From Candidatus Saccharimonadota bacterium (GTDB taxonomy: Bacteria; Patescibacteriota; Saccharimonadia; Saccharimonadales; Saccharimonadaceae): a DNA stretch of 35,963 nt. How positions within the stretch are numbered: the first letter of the stretch is position 1; each line of letters begins with the position of its first letter. Below, one piece after another: positions 16,716 through 23,887 of this stretch. The stretch lies in NCBI GenBank assembly GCA_905371715.1, contig CAJPLV010000010.1:1-35963 (forward strand). Reading direction: 5' to 3'. The position numbers and the translations under genes are program-made. A model generated the notes under the pieces. That model was given only the letters and a program-made list of their open reading frames with translations. It was not told the DNA's origin and ran no database searches.

Positions 16716-17372
16716 ATGATGATAACGCAGAAATCGGGAATATTAGTTATTAGCCGCCACGCTGAAAGCGAGTGGAATTTGCTTGGTAAATGGACGGGCT
16801 GGACAGACGTTAACCTTACCGAGAAGGGCTACCGTGAGGCAGTTATGTTGGGCGAACAACTGCGCGACATTACATTCAACGAAGCATATACGAGCGAGCT
16901 GAAACGTACGTGCCAGACGTGCGATGGTATTCTGGAAGGCAAAGGCGATCAAATTGATTTGCCGCACATTATCGCAAAAGAGCTGAACGAACGCGACTAC
17001 GGCGACTTAACAGGTAAAAATAAGTGGGAAGTTAAAAATGAAATCGGCGAAGAAGCGTTTAATGGCATTCGGCGCGGCTGGGACTATCCTGTGCCGGGCG
17101 GCGAAACGCTAAAAGATGTGTATGCCCGCGCAGTTCCGTATTTGCAAACCGAGATCATTCCGCGATTACAACGCGGCGAAAATATTTTGTTGGTATCGCA
17201 CGGCAACACGATTCGCGCACTGATGAAATATCTCGACCAAATCTCAGACGCCGATATTGGTACCGTAGAAATGCCGTTTGGCGCGCTGCTTGTATATCGG
17301 TTTGATGACAAACACGATTTGCCGGTTGAAAAGACGGTTCGCCAAATTGATATCACGCCGCCGAAAGCGTAG
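16716..17372 (+). CDS. gpmA: 2,3-bisphosphoglycerate-dependent phosphoglycerate mutase
   Basis: A 218-residue histidine-phosphatase-fold mutase interconverting 3- and 2-phosphoglycerate. The phospho-accepting histidine lies in ISRHAESEWN (His15), where most family members have RHGxSxWN. GKWTGWTDVNLTEKG, the second arginine region TSELKRTCQT, ELNERDYGDLTG and VSHGNTIRALMK all match dPGM. Ala in place of Gly after His15 is a mild oddity. The length is slightly below the usual 230-250. It is divergent from eno, so two consecutive glycolytic steps sit side by side. Confidence 0.92.
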   Translation: MMITQKSGILVISRHAESEWNLLGKWTGWTDVNLTEKGYREAVMLGEQLRDITFNEAYTSELKRTCQTCDGILEGKGDQIDLPHIIAKELNERDYGDLTGKNKWEVKNEIGEEAFNGIRRGWDYPVPGGETLKDVYARAVPYLQTEIIPRLQRGENILLVSHGNTIRALMKYLDQISDADIGTVEMPFGALLVYRFDDKHDLPVEKTVRQIDITPPKA

Positions 17373-17381
17373 CTAAATCAA

Positions 17382-17990
17382 TTACCATAGTTTATGCTGC
17401 GGCACGCGTCCGACCTGCGCCACGATGTATTGAATCAGCCAATATACCATCGTGCAGACAAAACAAAACATACCAGTCGCCCAGATAACAGGGAACGTGA
17501 CTTGCCCGATCGGGCGCGCGAACAATAATAGCGCGAGCGCGAGCACAGTGCATATACACTTGAGTGCAACAATAATCTTAAACGACAAACGTTTGCGTTT
17601 AGCTTTTGGCACGTCTTTGGCGTGCGCAACGACGGGAATAATCGCGTCGGCGGCGGTCTGCGTGAGCTTTGCACCCGTTTTTCCGACATTCTTCGGCAGG
17701 CGTATGACAGCGACGACCGACACCACGACGATAACTATCGCAATGACGATTGCCAGGAAGCTGACTGCCGGCGTTGCAAATCCGAAATCGATCGGCTGGG
17801 CAGGTGTTGATTCATGCGTTCGGCAATTAGGCGAAAGCCACCACAAATCGCCGTGGTTTGCTTTCATGATGATCGGGTACGCGAGGATCAATCCCGTCCA
17901 TGCCCATTGGATAACGAGCGAAAGATACCCGAGCGTACCGAACGTGTTGGCAACAGCAAGTGCGCGCGATGTACGTTTTGAGCGAGTCAT
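17382..17990 (-). CDS. Membrane protein of unknown function
   Basis: A 202-residue protein with about four membrane helices: roughly residues 17-40, 75-97, 135-160 and 165-188. A basic, Lys/Arg-rich loop (HAKDVPKAKRKRLSF) lies between the two pairs. The basic N-terminus (MTRSKRTSR) suggests N-in. No family motif is recognised. Its start follows a TACAAT by 6 nt. It ends 10 bp after the convergent gpmA stop. Confidence 0.75.
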   Translation of the reverse strand: MTRSKRTSRALAVANTFGTLGYLSLVIQWAWTGLILAYPIIMKANHGDLWWLSPNCRTHESTPAQPIDFGFATPAVSFLAIVIAIVIVVVSVVAVIRLPKNVGKTGAKLTQTAADAIIPVVAHAKDVPKAKRKRLSFKIIVALKCICTVLALALLLFARPIGQVTFPVIWATGMFCFVCTMVYWLIQYIVAQVGRVPQHKLW

Positions 17991-17996
17991 GCTTAT

Positions 17997-18002
17997 ATTG
18001 TA
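17997..18002 (-). promoter_or_regulatory. -10 element (TACAAT) of the membrane-protein gene
   Basis: Minus-strand TACAAT ending 6 nt before ATG 17990; leaderless start predicted. Confidence 0.6.
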
Positions 18003-18036
18003 GCGGTTGCGCCTGGAAATGTCACGCAGTTTACGC

Positions 18037-18042
18037 TATAAT
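18037..18042 (+). promoter_or_regulatory. -10 element (TATAAT) of tRNA-Pro
   Basis: TATAAT 33 nt upstream of the mature tRNA 5' end, giving a 5' leader of about 27 nt to be removed by RNase P. It may also drive the Nudix gene. Confidence 0.6.
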
Positions 18043-18075
18043 AGCCGAGGATGCTGAGATGAATTGGCAGTATAA

Positions 18076-18151
18076 CGGGGTGTGGCGCAGTTGATAGCGC
18101 GCGCGGTTTGGGACCGTGAGGTCGCTGGTTTGAGTCCAGTCACCCCGACCA
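18076..18151 (+). tRNA. tRNA-Pro (anticodon UGG)
   Basis: The complete cloverleaf can be drawn: acceptor CGGGGTG/CACCCCG, D arm GCGC/GCGC, anticodon loop TTTGGGA with UGG at 18109-18111, and T arm GCTGG/CCAGT. The 3' CCA is encoded (18149-18151). The T loop reads TTTGAGT, with U where C56 is normally found; C56 usually pairs with G19 of the D loop. Nineteen bases separate the CCA from the Nudix ATG. Confidence 0.95.
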
Positions 18152-18170
18152 GTTATTTTTATCGTTAATT

Positions 18171-18650
18171 ATGGCGCGAGTATTTACAAAAGCAGAAAAT
18201 CAAGCGTGGTCGAAAACGCTGCCTGGTAAAATGTGCAGCGCATGCCTTGCGATTATAAATGAAAACAACGAAGTCCTGATGGTAAAAGCTGGCTATAAAG
18301 ACCACTGGACATTTCCGAGTGGTATCGTTGAAGAGGGGGAATCTCCAAAATCAGCAGTAATACGCGAAACTCTTGAAGAGACTGGTCTTATTGTTTCGGA
18401 TGAGTACGTCAAGCCTCTTGCAATTATTTATACGACTGGGAAAGATGGCGACCGCGATAGGTTTAATGTTGGATTTGCGACGCAACTAAAGTATGCGAGC
18501 GGAAATATAGTTATCCCGAATGCAGAGATAGAAAAGGTTATGTGGGTAGCTTTTGATAAGGTCGCGGAATTGTCTGGCGGCAAACGCAGTTATGAGGAAT
18601 TTCAAAGAACGCTTTTAGAAAATAATAGTGATTTGTATGTTGAAGTATAA
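18171..18650 (+). CDS. Nudix hydrolase
   Basis: A 159-residue Nudix protein. The box runs from Gly51 to Leu73 and fits Gx5Ex7REUxEExGU (GIVEEGE, then RETLEETGL). Nudix enzymes cleave nucleoside diphosphates linked to another group; the substrate cannot be assigned. It has no Shine-Dalgarno and no promoter of its own in the 19 bases after tRNA-Pro, so it is probably expressed from the tRNA transcript, with 3' processing of the tRNA leaving a very short leader. Start ATG 18171 is the first in frame. Confidence 0.9.
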   Translation: MARVFTKAENQAWSKTLPGKMCSACLAIINENNEVLMVKAGYKDHWTFPSGIVEEGESPKSAVIRETLEETGLIVSDEYVKPLAIIYTTGKDGDRDRFNVGFATQLKYASGNIVIPNAEIEKVMWVAFDKVAELSGGKRSYEEFQRTLLENNSDLYVEV

Positions 18651-18727
18651 ATAATTGCTCAGAATAGTAATTAGAGCTTCAGAGTAGGTGGCGCCTAAGG
18701 GCTTATTTACTTTCGTCCTTCCCGTGC

Positions 18728-18733
18728 TATGAT
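18728..18733 (+). promoter_or_regulatory. -10 element (TATGAT, extended) of the glycosyltransferase gene
   Basis: TGCTATGAT ends 6 nt before ATG 18740; leaderless start predicted. Confidence 0.6.
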
Positions 18734-18739
18734 AATGAT

Positions 18740-20275
18740 ATGAAACGAAAACTTGGGCAGTGGGCGGCGGCACACGAGTGGTGGGCGCTGGGTATGATAG
18801 TAACAGTATTCTCAGGGGTGGTGCTCGGGAATATGACGCGGTGGTCGGTTTGGTTTGACGAGGCTTTTAGCGCGTATTTAGCGCGGTTTAATATCGTAGA
18901 GATTGCGCATTTTACTTCGCTCGATGTCCACCCGCCGCTGTACTATTGGCTGTTGAAAGGCTGGACGGTTCTTTTTGGACATAGCGCACTCGCAGTTCGT
19001 TCGCTAAGCTTGGCGTTTGCGCTTGTCGGATTGGTCGGGCTGTATGTTGTTGTACGTTACATTACGAAGCGATCGTCGTATAGTCTGGCTGCAGTAACAG
19101 CGACAGCACTGACGCCGGTTTTTGTGCGATTTTCGCATGAGGCGCGTATGTACACGCTAGTGTTTGCAATCGTGATGTGGGCGACATATGTATTGCTGCG
19201 TGCAATGAAAACAAATCGCCGTTGGCTGTGGGTTTTGTACGGTGTACTGTTGGCGGCGGGTATGTTTACGCATTATTTCGTAGCGTTGGCGTGGCTCGCG
19301 CATTGGGCATGGCGGTACCGCGAAGTATGCGCTGGTCGCGTGAAGAAGTTTTTCGCGCGCGAGTGGGTATGGTGCCATGTGCTGGCGGTCGGCTTGTTCG
19401 CAGTATGGCTGCCGACGGCGGTACGGCAATTTGCGACGATACAAGTTGGGTTTTGGATTCCGCCGATTACGCCGCAGACGCCGATTAATTATTTGACAGA
19501 TATGCTGTTCTACCGCGAAGTCGCGCAAATGGATGGCTGGCGGGCGATTGCGGCGTTTATTGCGTTTGCGGTCGTTGGCGCGGTGCTGTATTTTGGGCTG
19601 CGGCAATTTATTCGGCAATCGCGAAGAGGCGGCGTGGCGCTATTTGTATCGCTCGCTGTTGTGCCGCCGATTTTGCTGATGCTTTTGTCGATGCCGCCGC
19701 TGAGCTCGTCGTTCATTGACCGCTACGTGTTGTATGCGCAAATTGCACTCGCGGTAATTATTTCAGGGTGTTTGCTTGCGGCGGCGAAAACGCATCCGGT
19801 ACTCATGCGGCACTGTACGATTATCCTTGTTATTGTTGCGCTCGCTGGTATCGGCAACGTGTATTATTACGGTAATTACAATAAAAATACCAATAAATCG
19901 ATTCGCGCATCGGAACTTATGGCGAATATTGCCAAGTCGGGCAAGGCGGGGCAACCTGTTGTTGCCGCGTCGCCATGGGTGTATTACGAGGCAAGTTTTT
20001 ACAGCAGCAATACGCACCCAGTTTATTATCCAGCGTCAACAATCAATGAAGATTATGGGTCGCTTGCTATGCTTAAAGAGGATGATACAGGAAAAATTGC
20101 CGATTTAGCAGCATTTGCTAAGCAGCACCGTTACGTCTGGTATATCAACGTAACTGAAAATGAAATTGAGCCGCCCGTTGCGTCGTGGAAGCTCGTGAAA
20201 AAGGTTGACGCATACGACTCGATTAACCGCAGCGTCGAGTATCGCGCCGGATTGTACGATACTAGCGCGGAATAA
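18740..20275 (+). CDS. GT-C membrane glycosyltransferase (GT39/ArnT-like)
   Basis: A 511-residue polytopic membrane protein with the GT-C layout. A first membrane helix is followed by an extracytoplasmic loop with the acidic catalytic pair WFDEAFSAYLARF (Asp40-Glu41) and DVHPPLYYWLLKGW (His64-Pro-Pro), then many helices and a soluble C-terminal part of about 130 residues. This class takes sugar from a polyprenyl-phosphate donor and adds it to protein or wall/lipid acceptors outside the membrane. Donor and acceptor are unknown. It converges on the OpgC-like gene with a 14-bp overlap; together they suggest envelope-glycan decoration. Confidence 0.8.
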   Translation: MKRKLGQWAAAHEWWALGMIVTVFSGVVLGNMTRWSVWFDEAFSAYLARFNIVEIAHFTSLDVHPPLYYWLLKGWTVLFGHSALAVRSLSLAFALVGLVGLYVVVRYITKRSSYSLAAVTATALTPVFVRFSHEARMYTLVFAIVMWATYVLLRAMKTNRRWLWVLYGVLLAAGMFTHYFVALAWLAHWAWRYREVCAGRVKKFFAREWVWCHVLAVGLFAVWLPTAVRQFATIQVGFWIPPITPQTPINYLTDMLFYREVAQMDGWRAIAAFIAFAVVGAVLYFGLRQFIRQSRRGGVALFVSLAVVPPILLMLLSMPPLSSSFIDRYVLYAQIALAVIISGCLLAAAKTHPVLMRHCTIILVIVALAGIGNVYYYGNYNKNTNKSIRASELMANIAKSGKAGQPVVAASPWVYYEASFYSSNTHPVYYPASTINEDYGSLAMLKEDDTGKIADLAAFAKQHRYVWYINVTENEIEPPVASWKLVKKVDAYDSINRSVEYRAGLYDTSAE

Positions 20276-21404
20276 CTGAAAACAGAAATTTGCGGCGCAC
20301 CGCCGTCCATACAAGCATAATCGCGGCAACAGAAAGGGCAAGATTGATGAACCATGGCGCGGCAGCGGTAAACGGCTGCGGCGGCAGTATGAATAAATGG
20401 GCAAAGTATACGATAAATGCTTCTATCGTATAGACATACAACGAATTCGTGCCAAGCGGCATGAGCAGCCAACCTAGGTATTTCGCGATGATTTTCTCAT
20501 AGCGGCGCACGAGTGCAAATAATCCCCAGAAACAAATCACGCCGAATACGAGGCGTGGAATCGGCAGGCGGTCTTTGTCAAAATATTCCATATTGTACTG
20601 ATTGTGCCAGGCGGCGAACGGCTCAACGTGCCAATAATTCGCGTTGAGCATGAGTAAAAAGTTGGCGGTAAACCCGAGCAAAAACAGCGCGGTAATCGTG
20701 CGCGCAATTGCTCGCCGCTGCCATGCATGAAGTGTACGCCGCCACCAGCGCATGAGCGCCGGCCAATAAAATCCGACAATAAACCCAGAGTAAAATACTA
20801 GCTGCCACGAAAAAGGCAGCCATGTTTCGCCGCCGGGCGTTTGCGTGTAATACCACCACAGCGTGATGTTTATGATCGTAACGATATACCATTTGCCGCG
20901 GCGAAGGAGCCATAGTGCAAATGGTGCGCCCGCTAGAAATAGCGCGTAATAGCGCAAAAAATCCGCCCAGCCGTAGGTATATTGCAGCGTGATCGTTTGC
21001 CATACGACCTGCCAAAACGGCGTGTCGGGCGCGGCAGCGCCGTATTTAATTTCCGGGTTGTGATAGAATAGCCAAGCGACAATTGTGAATAAAAGCGTGA
21101 GAATAATTGATTCAATGTATAATTGCACGCTCCGCTTAAGCAATAATTTCGCGGCAGTACGTAATGGTTTTTTCAGCAATTTTTGTCCACGCACGATACC
21201 GAGCACAAGTCCTGAAATTGCAAAAAATCCTTCAGCGGTAGAAATATATAGCAGCCCGCGCCCCGTGAAAATATCAAGTCCGCTCGGATAATACGCCAAA
21301 TGGTCAAGCAAGATGACGATCAAAAAGAAGCCGCGCATTAGGTCGAATGCGCGAATACGCTCAATATGCGGTTCTTCAATTGATTGCGGTGCGGGACGCG
21401 CCAT
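20262..21404 (-). CDS. OpgC-like membrane acyltransferase
   Basis: A 380-residue protein with about ten membrane helices. The N-terminus (RIRAFDLMRGFFLIVILLDH) and STAEGFFAISGLVLGIVRG match OpgC/acyltransferase-3-like proteins, in which a conserved RG...DH motif and a following SG motif line the active site. OpgC succinylates periplasmic glucans in Gram-negatives; here the acceptor would be another surface glycan. The start is ATG 21404, 8 nt after a TATAAT. It overlaps the glycosyltransferase gene tail-to-tail. Confidence 0.8.
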   Translation of the reverse strand: MARPAPQSIEEPHIERIRAFDLMRGFFLIVILLDHLAYYPSGLDIFTGRGLLYISTAEGFFAISGLVLGIVRGQKLLKKPLRTAAKLLLKRSVQLYIESIILTLLFTIVAWLFYHNPEIKYGAAAPDTPFWQVVWQTITLQYTYGWADFLRYYALFLAGAPFALWLLRRGKWYIVTIINITLWWYYTQTPGGETWLPFSWQLVFYSGFIVGFYWPALMRWWRRTLHAWQRRAIARTITALFLLGFTANFLLMLNANYWHVEPFAAWHNQYNMEYFDKDRLPIPRLVFGVICFWGLFALVRRYEKIIAKYLGWLLMPLGTNSLYVYTIEAFIVYFAHLFILPPQPFTAAAPWFINLALSVAAIMLVWTAVRRKFLFSVIPR

Positions 21405-21412
21405 AGTTATCC

Positions 21413-21418
21413 ATTATA
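21413..21418 (-). promoter_or_regulatory. -10 element (TATAAT) of the OpgC-like gene
   Basis: Minus-strand TATAAT ending 8 nt before ATG 21404, without a Shine-Dalgarno. Confidence 0.6.
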
Positions 21419-21461
21419 CTCTTTCTAATTCTTGAAAATGTGCTGAAAATTTAGTGAAAAT

Positions 21462-22178
21462 TTAGCGCGGGCGGCGCTGGGCGATATCGCGGGCTAGCAT
21501 AGCAAAACGGTCTTCAATGACTGTTGGCGTAAAGTCGCCGAATTTGCGCGTAACGGCTTGTTCGATCAACCAATCGGCGATTGCCGGATTTTTTGGCAGG
21601 AGTGAACCGTGCAAATATGTGCCGATAACATTGCGGTAGCACGCGCCTTCGGTTTCGTCCCGATTATTGTTGCCCGCGCCGCGAATCACTTGGCCGAGCG
21701 GGCGAGCGTTTGCTCCTAGCGTTGTGAGTCCTGAGTGGTTTTCATAACCGACGATCAGCCCAAATTGCTCGCTTGACGTGACAATATTGCCTATGAGGCG
21801 TTCGGTGCCGCCGACAGTTTCAATATCAAGCAGCTTGATGCCGGAAATCATTTCTCCATCTTTGGTTTTGAAAAAGTTGCCAAATAGCTGATACATACCG
21901 CAGATTACGAGCATCGGTACGCCGTCGTCGGCGAGTGCGCGCAAGGCTGGTCCGATTTTTTGCAAATCATCGCGGATTTTTAGCTGGCCGGAGTCTTGTC
22001 CGCCGCCGCCGACGATTAAGTCGACGCCTTGCGGAAATTCGTCGCCAGGATTGTATTCCAGCAGTTGAACGCCGTAGCCGTGCCATTCCAGCCGGCGTTT
22101 CAATACAAGCGTATTGCCCCAGTCGCCGTAAATATTCATGTCTTTGGGGTACAGTTGCAGCAGATTGATTGATTTCAT
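21462..22178 (-). CDS. gatD: Lipid II isoglutaminyl synthase, glutaminase subunit GatD
   Basis: A 238-residue class-I (CobQ/CobB-type) glutamine amidotransferase. The nucleophile is Cys93 in VICGMYQLFG, the partner is His190 in GTYLHGSLLPKNP, and Arg127 lies at the position equivalent to the Arg128 gate of S. aureus GatD. GatD releases ammonia from glutamine, which MurT uses to amidate the D-Glu of lipid II. It overlaps the murT stop by four bases (ATGA), so the subunits are translationally coupled. The pair implies amidated (D-isoglutamine) peptidoglycan. Confidence 0.93.
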   Translation of the reverse strand: MKSINLLQLYPKDMNIYGDWGNTLVLKRRLEWHGYGVQLLEYNPGDEFPQGVDLIVGGGGQDSGQLKIRDDLQKIGPALRALADDGVPMLVICGMYQLFGNFFKTKDGEMISGIKLLDIETVGGTERLIGNIVTSSEQFGLIVGYENHSGLTTLGANARPLGQVIRGAGNNNRDETEGACYRNVIGTYLHGSLLPKNPAIADWLIEQAVTRKFGDFTPTVIEDRFAMLARDIAQRRPR

Positions 22179-23458
22179 GCGATCTCCTCGACGGTCGTGT
22201 ATTTTGCTAGTTCGCGCCGCAGGCGGAGCATAGCAGTGTAGGTGCAGTAAATGCGTTTCGGCTTGTTAGGGTTTGTGCTGATGAAATGCTTCAGTGCGGC
22301 AGCAAGGTCGGGCTCGACGTGAGAGATCTCAACGAGTTCGTATTGTAGCCGCAGCGCCATGTCGTACGCGCGTACGCCAGACAGTTCGGCAACGCCCTGC
22401 GCGCGCAAGCTATCAAAATCAACGTCCCACAGCCAGCTCATGTCGCGCCCGTCGGCGTAATTATCGTTGACAGCGATCATCGTAGCGTAGCCGTCTGGAT
22501 TGAATGACGCGAGGCTTAGACGGAACCCTGCTGGATTTTTGACTAAAACGAGTTCGCAGGGTTGTCCGCTAACCATGATCTGCTCGCCGCGTCCAAATGC
22601 CGGCGTGATGCGGCTGAGCGAGTCAAGCATCTGCTGAGTGTCTAGCTCGTCGCCCATAATCATGCGCGTCAGGGCAATTGCGCCTGTTGCATTCAACACG
22701 TTGTAAATGCCGTGCAATGATAATGTTATGGCATGGGCATTGCCGCTAAACGAAATCGTCGCGCGTTGCCCGTCGACCGATTCAAGCGTCGTGTCATCGT
22801 CGGCGCGATTTGCGGCGTGCTTGTTGTGCGCGCCGCGCAGATTATCGTCAGACGGAAACAATGACTGTAGATCGGGATGTACGCCATAACTTCGAATTGG
22901 TGCAGTAATATCAATTGCGAATGCGCGGCTGCCTAGGCGCGGGTCGTCGCGATTAACAACGACGCCATCGGTAGCGTGCGCTGCAACGGTATGGAGCAAT
23001 TTAGCGGTTGCGTCGATTTCACCGAAGCGGTCCAGCTGGTCGCGCATGACATTAAGCAGCAGGCAATAATTCGGGTTGATTGCATGCACGAAATGCACGG
23101 CGTAAGCTTCGTCAAGTTCCAATACGGCGATATCAGCATCTAAATTGCCGTATATATCGACTTCGCTTAGCAATGCTGCTGCTACACCGCGGGTAAAGTT
23201 GCTGCCGGTTCGGTTGGTGAATACGTTTAGCCCTTGTCCTTTCAGGAGCTCAACGACCATCTTCGTCGTCGTTGTCTTGCCGTTTGTGCCGCTGATAATT
23301 GCGATGCCCCGCGGTAAATGTTTGAGCGTGCGCGCTACGAAATCAGGATCAATTTTCTCGACGAACAGCCCAGGCAGCGCCGATCCGCCGCCGCGCAGAC
23401 GCGCAACCTGCCGAACCGTTTTACCAAGAACGGTCGTAAGTGTGTGGCGTTTATTCAT
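22175..23458 (-). CDS. murT: Lipid II isoglutaminyl synthase, ligase subunit MurT
   Basis: A 427-residue Mur-ligase-fold protein. The ATP site is ISGTNGKTTTTK (P-loop about 57-64). The central domain has VLELDEAYAVHF and LLLNVMRDQLDRFGEID, and the C-terminal DUF1727 domain has DMSWLWDVDFD, the signature of MurT. In S. aureus the central domain carries a four-Cys zinc ribbon; here that segment (after VVNRDDPRLG) has no cysteines and is shortened, so the ribbon is absent. The start is ATG 23458, which follows a TACAAT by 6 nt; the frame is open further upstream but crosses the divergent promoter region. Confidence 0.92.
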   Translation of the reverse strand: MNKRHTLTTVLGKTVRQVARLRGGGSALPGLFVEKIDPDFVARTLKHLPRGIAIISGTNGKTTTTKMVVELLKGQGLNVFTNRTGSNFTRGVAAALLSEVDIYGNLDADIAVLELDEAYAVHFVHAINPNYCLLLNVMRDQLDRFGEIDATAKLLHTVAAHATDGVVVNRDDPRLGSRAFAIDITAPIRSYGVHPDLQSLFPSDDNLRGAHNKHAANRADDDTTLESVDGQRATISFSGNAHAITLSLHGIYNVLNATGAIALTRMIMGDELDTQQMLDSLSRITPAFGRGEQIMVSGQPCELVLVKNPAGFRLSLASFNPDGYATMIAVNDNYADGRDMSWLWDVDFDSLRAQGVAELSGVRAYDMALRLQYELVEISHVEPDLAAALKHFISTNPNKPKRIYCTYTAMLRLRRELAKYTTVEEIA

Positions 23459-23464
23459 ATCTTT

Positions 23465-23470
23465 ATTGTA
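23465..23470 (-). promoter_or_regulatory. -10 element (TACAAT) of murT-gatD
   Basis: Minus-strand TACAAT ending 6 nt before ATG 23458. With the plus-strand -10 at 23492-23497 it forms a compact 45-bp divergent promoter region. Confidence 0.65.
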
Positions 23471-23491
23471 GCGTATATTTGCAAAATATCG

Positions 23492-23497
23492 TACAAT
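23492..23497 (+). promoter_or_regulatory. -10 element (TACAAT) of the small membrane protein-Clp operon
   Basis: TACAAT ends 6 nt before ATG 23504; leaderless start predicted. Confidence 0.65.
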
Positions 23498-23503
23498 GAA
23501 GAT

Positions 23504-23887
23504 ATGTTTGTCGTGGGCATTTGTTCTTGGTGGTATAGTACGGGCTGGAAAATGATGATAGTGCGCGTACACGAGTCGCTGCTGGATGTGTATGATTACT
23601 TTTCGCTTGGGTTACTCTTAAAAACGTTGTTTGCGCCGTGGCGGCAGATCTCGGCGGGGCGCGTGCGCGGTCCGCTAAGCGTGCAGCTGCGGGCATTTTT
23701 TGATCGGCTTGTTTCGCGTATAATTGGCGGATTTATACGGACGTTCGTGTTGATCATCGGGTCAATCGTCGTGAGTGCGGCAGCGGTAATTGGTTTAGCG
23801 AAGATTCTCGTGTGGCCGCTTGTGCCGATCTTTCCGGTGGTGGCGGTTTTTTGCGCGATGGCGGGGTGGATTCCGTGGCATCTGTAG
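23504..23887 (+). CDS. Small membrane protein upstream of the Clp ATPase
   Basis: A 127-residue protein with an N-terminal amphipathic segment (MFVVGICSWWYSTGWKMMIV), a soluble part containing LLLKTLFAPWRQISAGRVRG, and two C-terminal membrane helices (about residues 77-100 and 104-122). No family is recognised with confidence. Its end overlaps the start of the Clp gene, so the two are co-translated and probably work together at the membrane. I chose ATG 23504 because the TACAAT lies 6 nt upstream. Confidence 0.75.
   Translation: MFVVGICSWWYSTGWKMMIVRVHESLLDVYDYFSLGLLLKTLFAPWRQISAGRVRGPLSVQLRAFFDRLVSRIIGGFIRTFVLIIGSIVVSAAAVIGLAKILVWPLVPIFPVVAVFCAMAGWIPWHL

Noticed and set aside
23459..23572. 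38-residue N-terminal extension of MurT
   Set aside because: It spans the divergent promoter region and the start of the opposite gene, and has a composition unlike MurT.
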